DNA of 64,000 nucleotides from Litoditis marina (taxonomy: Eukaryota; Nematoda; Chromadorea; Rhabditida; Rhabditidae). Under the pieces are notes generated by a model, which was not told where the DNA came from, did no database searches, and was given only the letters and a program-made list of their open reading frames with translations. The stretch spans positions 33,483,728 to 33,547,727 of the forward strand of contig OZ038435.1 of NCBI GenBank assembly GCA_964036275.1, read 5' to 3'. Within the stretch, counting starts at the first letter, position 1. Every line of letters begins with the position of its first letter. The position numbers were made by a program, and so were the translations under genes. Of this stretch, positions 47,179-59,509 are shown piece by piece.

Positions 47179-50100
47179 TTAAAAAAGTCCAAAGAACCCC
47201 TTCGACTGTTTTGCGGGCGAAACCTGAAAGTAATTAATAACTTACTTAGGCCAAGCTCCCTAACCAGGATGAAAAGATGGAGCTAAACCTGCTAAACCCG
47301 CCTAATTATCCTTTGAGCATGACTCAAGAGGTGTAGGCACACAGCAGCAAGGTTGTCCGGATAGTCAGAAAAGTTCGAAAACCGTATAGTTTTCAGCCGA
47401 AATGATGAAAATCGGTCTACTTTTTTTTGGAAAAATCCTAAATTTTCACGTGTTTATATCGAAAAACGGATTACTTTTTGTCGCTCAGTCAGATCTTACT
47501 GGTGTATGGGCGTAGGAAGAAATTAGAAATCCCAACAATATATGTTCACCCTACCTATATCATATCATCACACATAGTTCACATACTCGTACTTATGTAC
47601 AATATCGACACCTCGTACCGTATGCAAATTAATTATATACGTTTTACGTATAGCGATTTCTACTTTTCTATTCAGGCGTGAACTATTAGCCAAAGTGCGA
47701 GCCAAGTTTCAGTTTACTCTTGACTATAACCACAGACAAAGAGAAAACTAAGTTGATGAAACTAACGTGGTTCGAGTATTTCGCTTGACTTGATCCTATA
47801 ACCTGTTCGTAAGTCTTCTCTCGTGTCTTCAACTTTTCTGTGATTTCTTTATCTTCCAATTTCAATCGTTCAACCGCAGACTCATAGCTGAAATGAAGAC
47901 TTTAGATAGATGTACATGATACAAAATATGCGCAGATTAAATATTGCCACCACACCAGTAAGGTCCGACTGAGCGACAAAAAACATTCCGTTTTCAGGTG
48001 CAAACACGTGAAAATTTAAAATTTTTATAAAAAGTAGACCGATTTGAATCTTTTCGGCTAAAAAGTAGTCCGTTTTTCGAATCGTTCTGACTATTCCGAC
48101 AACCTTGCTGGTGTATGATTGCCACTTTTCGGAATCGATCGTAAAAAAACATAAATAGCTTCATATCGTGTGAAATCTTGTTCATAAACAGGTACAGGAT
48201 AGGATCCAAGAAATATAAGCATATTCTGCTTATATATTTTTTCTACAATTCCATATTTCAAACGCAGAGGGCTTTTTTAAAATTGAAAGTGTGAACTGTA
48301 AACTTTCAGTACAACTGTACAACTTGGCAAAGAGCAATGTGATAAACAGTCAGTGAAACAAACTCACGCCTGCTTAGCCTGAGCGAACTCTGTTTGGAAC
48401 TTGGCCATTTCCACTTTCTTTGCGAGCAATTCCTTCTCCATCTGAAAAAAACAGTGAAATGTTTTTGAGTTTTTGTCTATTCGGCACAAACGTGATGTCA
48501 TTAACATAAAAGTTTGGTGGAAATCGGGAAATAAGATCTACGTTAGAGTAGCAAAAGAAACTGTAGCGAAAACTATAAAAGATGATTGCCGCCGGAGCAA
48601 TTATGAAAAAAACATATATATACATTACGTATAATAAGTATACATTTACATACCTCAGTAATACTCTTCAGTGGCTCCAGACTCTCATTAGCAATCGGTA
48701 AAAAGCTGATACTGTACCTGAATAAAACATTTATGAGTCACATAGGACATATGACCGAGATAAATATTATAGAGGTAGGTAACTCGGGTAATAAACCTGA
48801 GCAATATCCTAAAACCCCTAAACATTAGTCAACTAGACAATTCCAGCAACTACAGCCGAAGTTAAGCAGGGTCCGGGATACCTTAACATTCATTACGAAT
48901 TGGATTGAACATTGATAATTCAGTGAAATTTAAAATACAAAAATACAATGACTGAGCAAGGCAAAACTGGATGAACGAGTAGCAGCGATTTCTAAAAACT
49001 TACTTCACAGAGTTGATCCAGTTATCGCCATAAACACAGAGAATATGCGTTCTGCTGTCTAGCAACTGAGCAGTTTGACTTTCCAATGCATCCAGATAAT
49101 GGAAGGTTAGAGGGGTTTCTCTGAAAATAAGGAATGAAAATGACAATCAGTTCAGTTTCAGTTTGATTGAAGAATGATATTCTTTCTATGAAACCAACTA
49201 TGATTGTTTGTCTTTAAAAAGTAAATGGTTCAGAACCCTCTTAAACTGAAGACAAGTGGCCGCTGATGCCGAATATACGTTATGATGATGGAGATGAAAA
49301 CGATTCTCCCAGATATCCACTAGAGCAAACCATGGAAGAAATAAGAGGAAAAAAACCCGCATTCTTTAAAGAACACTCTTTTTCGAGCAATATACTGCGA
49401 ATTCCATAATATCGCATGATAATTAATCCCAAGCTTTTTAATGGGAAAAATTAGCCACTTCTGCCAAAGTGTGGTATACTCACTTATCCTCCATGTGGAA
49501 CTTCATCGGAACGAACTCTCCCAAATTCGCAATAGTGAAAGGAACGAAGAACATGTCGGCCTGGGTTCCCGACTTCTTCTTTTGACTTTCCTGAAGAAAA
49601 AAACATCCTACGTTATCGATTTACAATCAGAAACAACTTTTTGACGAAATACTTTTGGACTGGTGCTATGATAAAAACCCTCTGAACAACTCCAAGATCA
49701 GTTAGTTCATTGATTAGAAAAAAAACTTTCTACCTTTTTCAATTGTATACCGTAGTGAGAGCCCGGTTTTAGTATTTCATTCCCGCCATCTTTTTATTAC
49801 CCTTGTTTGGTGTGGTGAACTACACACATAAAAGAGCATACTTACGCATTTTGTGAATATGAACAATAACAACTATACCGACCTGAATCATGCGCACTCC
49901 GCCTTCTCTGTCGAAAAGGACCAATTTGAACTTGCTAGAAGAAGGAGACTTGCAAACTATGGTCACTCCGTTTTGACGATATTCTTCGGTCATGTCGATT
50001 GCATAGAAGTCTGCTTCCTAAACGAAATACACTGAATAGATCCATATATCACGTTGCATCGCACTTTCCACCCGGCCTTGACGGAGAATAAACAATTATC

Positions 50101-52002
50101 ACACTCACAAGTACTTTGTTTCTACATAAGTCATACGATAAACATTTTATAGAGTCTATGAACTATGATAGCAATTTAGCAATAAAGTATGCAATCTAAT
50201 CTTTTTTTCACAAAGCTTTACACATTCACACTGAAGCTAGTTAAATTTGTAGATTCTTTATCAACTTTTGGGTGCATAACCGCCTAGGGTCTCCTATTTT
50301 TAAGCTCACCCCCTCTCTTCGAATCATGTCCCTTCCAAAATAGTTCAAAACTGCGATTTTCATAAATCTTTGGTTTAATTTTCACTAGTTTTGTATAAAA
50401 TTTGCTGGTTTTCAACTCGACCCCTACTCTTCTAAAAATTAGTTCGCAACCCCCCACCCCCCATTTCATCCTTGGCGGTGTATGTTTGGACCATCAAAAT
50501 TTAAAACGTGTGATTACCTGCTTCGCCACGCTCGCTGAAACAGCCTCCCCAGGGCGGAGATTTTTCGCCGTCACTTCACAAGGAGTTCCTTCACAGAGAT
50601 GTCGAGCTTGCGCCAGAACCTACGAAAACAGTATACTAAAAGACGTCAGATACAAATATGACATGAACTATGATAGCGAAAAATCCAGTTCATCTACTTA
50701 TAAACAACTACAACAGTTGTAGCAAATTAAAAAAGGTAAGGGGTACGAAATAACAGCACCCACTATGTTAACACAACATTATTCCAACAATCGCGTTTAA
50801 ACCAGTAACTAGTATGTTTGGAAAGCGTGATCGTGCAAATGGAACGGTTAGAGGTTGAGGCGTTGAGGGAAACCCAGAGTGAGACACAGAAATATTATCA
50901 TGAACTCACCTTTGGGACAATTTGGGTCGGAATAGGAACACCCAACTTTGTGAATAGAGCACCAAACACCCGACCTGGAGCATAATTTTTTGTTTTCATC
51001 AACTCATAACAACTTCATTCATAAAACTATACCAATAGAAATTTGCATGTTTCGGCATTTTGGTTTATCCCTAACGATATTTATCGGGAAGTTGACGACA
51101 ATAAAAAAAGATTGCAAAGTGAAAAAGAGACAAACCACCTCATTGGGAAATATGCATTTCATGTTTCTCAATTGGAATTTTAAGAACGAAGTAATCAAGT
51201 AAATCAACAGAGAACTAGAAAATGTACGAAGATTCATTTTTGACGTCTAGGAAATCTAGCGAGAACAACATTCCCTTTTTAGCACAGATGCATCCGGTAT
51301 TGCACTTTCTATAGAACTTGAAGAAAACGAACTCACCCATACCACCCAACTCGCTGACATCAAAGCCTTCGAAATCCAACTGACTGGCACTGGGTCCGCT
51401 TACATCGTACTGGCGCCGTTTGTTCGGATCGGATAAGACAGAGTAAGCAATGGAGATCTTTTTGAACTGCTCCTGGGCTAAAATATAAAGTTGATGAATA
51501 AACTGATATGCAAACCTGGGGGGGGGGGGTGGGTGTGCGGTAAATCGTGATAACCTTGGAATATTTTCTACCATATAGCAACGGTTTAACATTGTTGGCA
51601 AAACCAGAGCTACTATGCTTTTTCTAATAACTTCTAGCTTCTTCATAGATTGCTGAGACTGAGTATATATTTACATAAAAACACCGGGAAAAATTCGAAC
51701 CATATTTTCACCCGAGTGGAACTTTTATCCGCAAACATTAACATTATTATTTTAGGAAATACAACCGAAAAAAAGTATAAACTAGTGAGTTCGTCGATAA
51801 AAACAGGATATCTCTATGAGGAAACAAAACGTAAGAACTCACAATATTCGTCCCCGGGATTCCGGTCAGGATGATATTTCAGAGCAAGTTTGCGATATGC
51901 GGTTTTAATTTCTCCTTCACTGGCAGTTTTTTCGACACCCAAAAGAACGTAATAGTCCTCAGCTGCACCTATAGCTTCGGGACCCTTCGCTGGCGGCGAC
52001 AT
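47179..52002 (-). CDS. dnj-16: J-domain co-chaperone of the ARG1/DNJ-16 type
   Basis: Stimulates an Hsp70 ATPase; cytosolic or membrane-peripheral by analogy with plant ARG1. Exons: 51843-52002, 51337-51477, 50910-50974, 50518-50619, 49883-50017, 49484-49590, 49004-49120, 48654-48717, 48368-48441, 47767-47887 (or ending at 47803), 47179-47223; ~376 aa, all phases agree. The J domain is residues ~15-80 with [10 protein letters not shown] (HPD at 44-46) and a following [14 protein letters not shown]. Then come [11 protein letters not shown], a middle region ([53 protein letters not shown]), and a C-terminal coiled coil ([37 protein letters not shown]) ending KGFFGLF. There is no zinc-finger or G/F region. 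The ATG is preceded by CCTTTTCAG|ATAG, fitting spliced-leader addition. The gene name rests on recalled synteny with C. elegans R74.4 and the ARG1-like layout. Confidence 0.9.
47337..47511. repeat. Family B element in the last dnj-16 intron
   Basis: Left end CAGCAAGGTTGTCCGGATAG and right end CAGATCTTACTGGTGTATG are inverted relative to each other, with AAAAGTAG-like interior blocks. A second, better copy is at 47951-48117. Confidence 0.6.
47951..48117. repeat. Family B element, well-preserved copy
   Basis: Starts CACACCAGTAAGGTCCGACT and ends CCGACAACCTTGCTGGTGTATG, which are inverse complements with few mismatches, 167 bp long, inside a dnj-16 intron. Confidence 0.7.
48855..48885 (+). other. 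Short 5S rRNA-like fragment
   Basis: GCCGAAGTTAAGCAGGGTCCGGG resembles the conserved central box of 5S rRNA (GAAG.TAAGCAGGGTCGGG). Only about 30 bases match, inside a dnj-16 intron. This may be a 5S-derived SINE relic or chance. Confidence 0.3.
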
Positions 52003-52912
52003 CTATCTGAAAAGGAAACTTAAATGCTCGGCAAAATAGCCACCAAATGAAATTCATATTACGAAAACTTGAAGGCAAGCACATATTAATGAATGGAACG
52101 GAATGTGAACTAGGATTTGAATGAAAGCTTATAGTAGAACAGGTGATCAGCAAAAGGAACTAAGGGTAAAAGGAAGTAAGGGAGGACGCATGGTAAAAGG
52201 AACTAAGCATGTGATAAAAGGAACTAAGGTTAAAAGTTAAGTAAAGCCGGAAAGAGTACTACTTTATCGGGTTTGACTGTTTTGTGTCCTATGAACGTTT
52301 TTTTTGACTATATATATAGACGATATAATAATTATTCACAGATTTCAATCTTTTGCTAGTCTTGATATTTCTTTAACTTAGTTCCTTTTACCCTGAGTTC
52401 CCCCCTAGTTCCTTTTGCTCTTAGTTCCCTTTGCTGTTGGCCAGTAGAACAGACTAAAACTTGTTTTTATAAAACACGCTATATTAATTAACTCAACATA
52501 TAAGAACCAGGGGTCAACCGTGAACAAGACAGAAAACCAAGAAGAGATATGATTACAAGAAAATAAAGGAGATTCAGAAATAAAATAACGATAAATAATT
52601 AATAAAAATGATCGAATTCGCGCGAAAAGTTGAATGATTAATAAAACCAAACTTATGCTCCAGAGAACAGCTGTAATAAACACGCGTGACAGTTGTTTAC
52701 AGGTGTTGCGTAGTGATAAAACAAAAATTTGGGATCGAATTTGTTGCGACGCTCTCTCTAATTTGAGTTTTCTTTGTTCGTTTCAAGTTTTTGTTTGTTC
52801 AAAGTAGTCTATGAATGTCAACAGCTCACCACGCTCAAGCTTATAAGCTGTGCTCGTAATTCTACATGTACTCACGTGAGTGTGATCACAGACAATTTTT
52901 TTCTTCAGAAAA
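52003..52912. promoter_or_regulatory. Divergent promoter region of dnj-16 and BRX1
   Basis: The two genes point away from each other across ~910 bp, so both promoters should lie here. 52148-52436 is an inverted-repeat element with ends CAGCAAAAGGAACTAAG and CTTAGTTCCCTTTGCTG and internal repeats of AAAAGGAACTAAG. A BRX1 spliced-leader acceptor (TTCTTCAG) is at 52901-52908. Confidence 0.5.
52148..52436. repeat. Inverted-repeat element with AAAAGGAACTAAG words
   Basis: Left half has three or four direct copies of AAAAGGAA(C)TAAG; right half has the inverse CTTAGTTCCTTTT three times. Ends CAGCAAAAGGAACTAAG / CTTAGTTCCCTTTGCTG are inverted. No clear target duplication. Confidence 0.65.
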
Positions 52913-55900
52913 ATGGGAAAGTTCAACAAGCTCAAAAAAGAGATGGCTAAGAAGGAGGAGGAAAATGAAGTAATAGAACAGTCGGAGAATTCCGAAGATG
53001 AGGACACAGACTCAGAAACAGAGGGAATGGTATGTTTGCCTTTTCTTTTTTGCAGTAACGCTGGAAATTGACATAGTTTGCTGGTTGCATGCATAGTTTC
53101 ACACTTATTACTCTGTTTGTACACTTTTCCCAATTTCGTGAATATTTATTTTCGTGTGAGGTGGCGGTTCGATTTTCCTGACTAGAAGGAAAAGAACAGA
53201 TATTGTTGATGAAGATGATCATAGATGTTGATAATGTTAATATCAACGCATCATATAAGCAGATTATGCTTGTCTCATTATAGACCAAGGAAGAAATTGT
53301 CGAGGAGAAGAAGCGTTCTGTCTTGTGGACCAACCGTGAGAGAGTTTTAGTGCTCTGCTCAAGAGGAGCTGACATGCGTACTCGACATCTCATGAACGAT
53401 TTGAAGGTATGTCAAATTCCAATCAATGATCAGAGCAACGTGCTCTCATTTGCGTGTCCAATATAGACAGTGTAAAAATGAGTTCAGCAAAATCAACGGC
53501 GCTCCTGTTGTTATTATTTCAGTTCTATCACATTACGGCTACGTGATGTCCGGTCAATATTCTGAGACATCTGTGGTGTATATACAACAATTTCCATTGG
53601 AATAGGGTAGGGTACTAACGCCAAACAGAACTATAATGCTGGCGACAGGCAGATGAATGTGAAACGAGGAATTAGATTTCAAATTATTTCAATATGACAA
53701 TTAACATACTTCAGGTGATGATGCCGCATGCCAAGGGAGACTCGAAGCTCGACAAGCAGAAGAGTCTGACTATTGTCAATGAAATTGCTGAGATGAAGAA
53801 CTGTACAAAAATTATGTACTTCGAAAGTAGGAAGCATAAGGTAAGGAGGTCATCGCAGTTCCTTAGTTTACTTCTAATCTCCGACATGTAAATGTCAGTT
53901 TGTTATGTGGTGAAACGCACACGGCTCGCTGTGTTGCACAAAATATTTTTTTGGAATTAGACCCTGCAATTCATTATGCATATAAGACAGCGTTTCTGGT
54001 TCAGTGCCCCTGACCGACAGCCTGGATTAGTCTTTTATGACGTTTTTTCAATACCATCATTCACTACATTCCGTTCTATCAAACCATTTAGGACACGTAT
54101 TTGTGGATCTCTAATGTAGAAGGAGGGCCATCGGTCAAGTTCCTTGTTCACAATATTCACACTATGATGGAAATGAAGATGTCTGGCAACTGTCTGAAGG
54201 TTGGTCATTATTTTATTCTCCAGCGTGCTCAGCGCAGGTACACAACTTCAACATTTTCAACCCAAATCTCTGTCACAACTAGACCTTTTTTGAGGTTCGA
54301 GAATAATCTATTTAGCAATTTATTCATCTGACCTGAACGACGATTGACTAAGATGTAAGATCATACAACAGTAAAGTTGTCCGAATAGTCAGAAAAAATC
54401 TAAAACGGACTACTTTTTAGCCGAAAAGAAGACAAACGTTCTACTTTTGATGAAAAATTGTTAATTTTCACGTGTTTTCATCTGAAAACGGCCCACTTTT
54501 TGTAGCTTAGTCGGACTTATTGGGGTATGTGTAAGATGTTCATTTAACTGAGCTGATATGCTCCTCATCGGACGATTGAAAAAAATGTCCTAATTATCGA
54601 CTCCGTTTATGTTTTCATGGTTGAAATATAAGGAGTTCTGAGTTCCGTTAAGAAGTGGCGTTGTCCTCGTTTTGTGTTATATCATAGAAGATGTGTTCAT
54701 TTCAGGCATCTCGCCCGATTCTTTCCTTCGACAGCGAATTCGATGAGAAACCGCATCTGACACTCATCAAACATTCACTCATGCAGGTATTGCATATTTT
54801 TCTTGATAACATGGCACACAAATCATCATCCAAATGTCAGCCTGAACGATGTCAAGTACGAGTAATTTTGAGAAAATGTAGCGAAAATGTATTTTTAGGA
54901 AAATCAACCAATCTAGAATACGTTATTTCTCATTTTAGGAGTGAGCGTAAGAAAAGTGAAAAAGGAGAGTGTTATTGTCTTGTTTTTCTATTAATTTATC
55001 TTTTTTGCAGACCTTCAGCACTGCCCATCACCATCCTCGCTCGCAGCCTTTTGTTGATCATGTCTTCTCGTTCTCTGTCACTCCAGACGGTAAAATCTGG
55101 TTCAGGAATTTCCAAATTGTTGACGAAACACTGCAGCTACAGGAAATTGGTTAGTTACCCATATAATATGGATTAGATATCTCGACTGCAGCAATAAAAC
55201 GACAACTTTTTTTGTATTATCATATAGCATCAAGTTCTAAGTGCACAAGAACTCTGCGTTTGCTTCGCCTGTTTGCCACATTGTCCTAACGAACTTTTGA
55301 ATTGAGACCTTCCAAATTAGAGCTACACTTTAGGAATAAAAAATGTGGTTTTCTGAACTCTGACAACATTCCTAATTACTCCTCCTTACAGGCCCTCGAT
55401 TTGTGCTGGAGACAATTCGCATCTTCAACGGTTCCTTCGAAGGGGCTGTATTGTACGATAATCCCGACTACGAGAGTCCCAATGCCACCAGACGGGAGCA
55501 GAAGCTGAAGGGCAAGGGAAAGTACATCGAAAAGGAATTGCATCACAAGGTATGTCCAGAAAAGAACCAGTTTTTCGATCAAAATATTGAAAATGTGATT
55601 TTGAACAACACTAGGAGAATATTCAAAAAAGGGGCGGAAAATGAATCTTGTTTTTAGCTATTTAGGCGGAGATATATGGGTTATCGACCTGGTCTTCAAT
55701 GGATAGAATAGATAGAATGAGAAGTGTGCCATGGGTTTTATATCACTGTATCAGTTTCAAATGCTCGTTTTTCAGGCTGAGGCTGCCAAGGCAGAAATTG
55801 TTCGCGAAGTTTTGGCAGAGAAGATGGAAGATCCTGCTGGAGAGGTAAGTTATTGTTTTATACTCATTGGTGTCTACGGTGTGACAACACATTATTACCA

Positions 55901-56077
55901 CTCCCTTGTTCATAGTAATTACTTGCAACGACAGAACGCAACCACTTTCAGATTTTCGACACGGAGCGCCCAGTTGCATCGGAAGATGCGCAGAGAATAG
56001 CGGACGTTATCGACAAGAAGAAAAAGAAGAAGGTGTTGAAGAAGAACGTTGCCAAAAAGGCTAAAATCTCGGCTTAG
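52913..56077 (+). CDS. BRX1: BRX1, Brix-domain 60S ribosome biogenesis factor
   Basis: Nucleolar assembly factor for the large ribosomal subunit. Exons: 52913-53029, 53284-53406, 53715-53840, 54092-54199, 54706-54786, 55011-55149, 55392-55549, 55776-55844, 55952-56077; all phases agree, 348 aa. An acidic N-terminus (EENEVIEQSENSEDEDTDSE) precedes the Brix domain at ~residues 50-260: KRSVLWTNRERVLVLCSRG, RHLMNDLKVMMPHAKGDSKL, TYLWISNVEGGPSVKFLVHN, then GPRFVLETIRIFNGSFEGA and LYDNPDYESPN near its end. A Lys-rich tail (KKKKKKVLKKNVAKKAKI) is a likely nucleolar signal. The ATG lies 4 nt after TTCTTCAG, a typical spliced-leader site. I recall the C. elegans orthologue as K12H4.3, of nearly the same length. 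Confidence 0.96.
54362..54530. repeat. Family B element in a BRX1 intron
   Basis: Starts CATACAACAGTAAAGTTGTCCGA and ends GTCGGACTTATTGGGGTATG, inverted relative to each other. Confidence 0.55.
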
Positions 56078-56410
56078 TTCTGTGACCGTTCGATTGTTTC
56101 TCATTTGGGCCTCTGCCCTCATTCAATCTATTCTCGTTTGTTATCTTTTTTGTTGTGGTTGTATTTTTGCTCTCACGTTGATGTTGTTCGCTGCTCATTG
56201 TTACATTATTGATTTTGTTTATTGTTCAAATACAGTGTTTACCGGAACGAGTCTTCTGTTTGATGAATACGGAAGCAGCCCGTGTCTAATTTCTCGAATA
56301 ATGTTCGCTGGAAGGATTAGTAGTGTAGGCATAGTGACATTTCGTCCAACAAGTTTTTTCCGACTCTTCTTTGTTTAGGGCTGAATATTTTTCACCTCAA
56401 AATGTTGCAG

Positions 56411-59400
56411 TCGGTTCGTTCGCTCTGTTGAATGGCAGCGAAAGAATTAAGCTTCGTCAAGGCCAGGGACTGGACCGAGGCCAATCAACAGTGTCAGAAA
56501 CAGGTTGGAAAATAGCTAAGATCCTCTAGCGTTTGAAATAGGTTGCAACCTAAAATACCGGAGTCAAAAGGGCTTAATTGTGAGTGAAGATTATGTTTTC
56601 CCATATTTGTAATGGTAAACTGTCCCGTACAACAAAGTGAAGGAAGGAGACGCGTTTGGTGTTTTTGGTTGCACGGACTTTTCACTTGCTGAGCGGCTTA
56701 TGCGTGTCGTTGGATTTCTCAGACATGAGCTCCACAGAAAGACTGGCCTCTATATTTTACTATAGAAAAATAGCGATAGTGGATGTAAACTGAGATCGGG
56801 TAACTGAAATAAATAGAATTCAGCGGAAAGTTACAGCACAAAGAAAACATATTTTGCTGGGTGTTTTGTTGTGCACAGTGTTCATAATAACTGTTTTCTT
56901 CTATTCGTTTTGTTCAGGGTCAATGTTCTAATCAGTATGTGAAGTTGAATGTGGGTGGCGCGTTGTTTCACTCTACGCTCTCCACCCTGACGAAACAGGA
57001 CACCATGCTGAAGGCCATGTTCAGCGGACGAATGGAGGTGCTTTTTACGGAGTACATACATAATCAAGCAAATTTTACCATTCAGACTACATGTTTATAG
57101 GAAGAGGTACTTATACTGACTAGTGGTTTAGAGTTCAATGCGAAATCATGAACTTTGACTCTGTATGACGGACTGAATAGTATTGTGTGTAGTAAAGCCT
57201 TAGAAAAGTGTGTAAATCATCGATTTACCTTTTTGGTTATGTTATGTGGTTGCATTTTAAATGCAACCAGGTTCACTTAAAAGCAACCAATAGTTTTGTA
57301 CACATGCAACCTGGTTGCATTTTGGTTGCATGCGACCCGGTTGTATGTGTAATTGGCCAAGAAGTTCGGGTCACGTGTACGGACAACTTCTTAGTTTAGC
57401 AACATTCATACAACATATACATCCGTGAGTATCTGACTATTCGGAGAAGGACCCTGTCGACGATTTCAGTCCGTGAAATTTGACCATAAGATTTTTTCCC
57501 AGAAGATAGTGTGATAACCTATTGAAGTTTCTTTCTTCTACTTCAATGGTTGATCTGCATTTATCAGTAGCTTCTTTTCCGACATTACTAACATGTGCTT
57601 CAGGTGTCCACCGACAACGAGGGCTGGGTGTTGATCGATCGAAGTGGGCGACACTTTGGCACGGTGCTCGACTTTCTGCGGGACGGCTCGGTGCCGCTGC
57701 CGGACTGCCGCCTCGAGGTGGAGCAGATACTCAGGGAGGCCAGATACTACCTCATACAGGTTCGTGGCTCGTTGGTGGTGTTGGTCATGAATGATGGATG
57801 TAAATATACCACTTTTCTTTGGATATTGTGGAAAAATATTACTTCTTTCTCCAACTTCAGCAAAAAAATTGAAGGAAATTAGATAAGTTGGAAAAAAATT
57901 TGTTCTAATCAAAAATAATTACTCACGCACGAGGTAGGCTTTGGAGAATGAATGTATAACGTTCACTGGCTCAGATGTGAAATTTCACACGTCAGAATAG
58001 ACATGTAATGTATACATTTCAGGACATGGTGGAAGACTGTCAGGCGTGGCTAGATGCCCGCGGGGCACGGAGAGACGAGCGCGAGCCGGCTGCGACCTGT
58101 AGTATACCTATCGTACACACGAAAGCCGAAGCGGATCGTTTGGTCCTCGGACATTTTAAGGTTAGAATATGTATTTTCAATTTATGTAAGTAATCTATGG
58201 TTTTGTAAATTTAAAAACGTTGGGATACAAAATTAGTTGCAATATAATTGCTCGACTACCACTATTTGAAGACATTGGGGAGTGTCTCATAATAGTTTTC
58301 CAAACTCAGGATATAAATCTAATTTCCGGGAACTTTTCAACTTTAATAACGGTTGCCGCCGCGTGAACCGGTTAACCGGTAGCGACGAAGTGTGTCGGCC
58401 TCAAAAGTTCTTCAAAAAGTAGTTTATTTGGATAAGCTGCCTATTTTACCGAAAATCGGGGATTCCGGCGAATCTAGCTTGTCTTACCTGTCTCTTTTCA
58501 GCCTGCCATAAAACTATTGATCAATCGACACAACAACAAGTACTCGTATACTCATCAGTCGGATGATAACATCATGAAGAACCTGGAATTGTTCGATCGA
58601 ATGGCAGTCAAATTCCACGATAGGATTCTGTTCGTGAAAGGTACTCCAGACTTAAGTTGTATACCTTTAACAACCCTTCATACGTATGTTATTTTCGTGG
58701 TAGTACCACCACCTATAATTGAGGTACGATGTGTTAGGTACTGTGTCGAATGCGAATCTTGGAATAGAATCGACATAACAAATCGACAGATTCAAATAGG
58801 CATGTTGTTTCCATCCATAATCGTCAATAGCATGAGAGAACAGGTGTACTTTGAACATACTCTATTGTTAACCGGCTCGATTTCGAGCATATAAGTGTTC
58901 AATGTTTTGCAGATGTTGGTTCCGAGTCGTCCGAGGTGTGTCAGTGGAAGTTCTTTGGCAAGGGGGCTGTACGTGCTGAAGTCTGCTGTACTTCTATTGT
59001 CTACGCAACCGATAAGAAACAGACAAAGGTGGGAGATGTTAACACTTTCGTATTGTTGATTCATTCAAGAGTAACATCCTGATATTCTTTAGAGAGTTTT
59101 CTGTTAAAGTAAAAAAAAAACATTCGATGGAGCCCGATCTTCACCAGGGTATCCCTCTAGTATAATAATTTGTATTGCTGCTTAAATCGTTGTGGCTTCA
59201 TGCAAGTCAAGTTTGGTTAGAGACGCGAGTAATTTGCTGACTTTTGTAGTGTGTGATATAGCTGTGTCTTATATTTTTTGTGCAAACGCATGAAGTATCA
59301 CGTATTCGAGTTGAAGAACGGATTTATTCCGTAAATCGAGAATCAAAGCCATCTGCAAGCCTTTGCAGGTGGAGTTCCCGGACTCTCGTATCTACGACGA

Positions 59401-59509
59401 GGCCATGTCCATTCTGCGCTACGAGGACCGCGGCGTGTGTTCGCGATGTGGCGGCGACGCCTGTGTGCCCGGAAACAGCGCCGCGTCCACACCCACAGAA
59501 GGAGAGTAG
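56411..59509 (+). CDS. BACURD/KCTD10-13-type BTB adaptor for CUL3
   Basis: Substrate adaptor of CUL3 ubiquitin ligases; the vertebrate relatives (KCTD10, KCTD13, TNFAIP1) target RhoA. Coding exons: 56432-56503, 56918-57037, 57604-57759, 58023-58160, 58502-58640, 58913-59028, 59369-59509; phases agree, 293 aa. A strong acceptor (AAAATGTTGCAG) at 56410 precedes the ATG at 56432 by 21 nt. The BTB/T1 domain starts near residue 29 ([81 protein letters not shown]). The C-terminal half has the BACURD pattern, with [37 protein letters not shown] and [19 protein letters not shown]. It lies 333 bp downstream of the BRX1 stop on the same strand. Confidence 0.94.
57228..57360. repeat. Family D element in a BACURD intron
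   Basis: GGTTGCATTTTAAATGCAACC palindrome words and GCAACCTGGTTGCATTTTGG, ending GTGTAATTGGCC. It is a shorter relative of 22690-22866. Confidence 0.5.
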
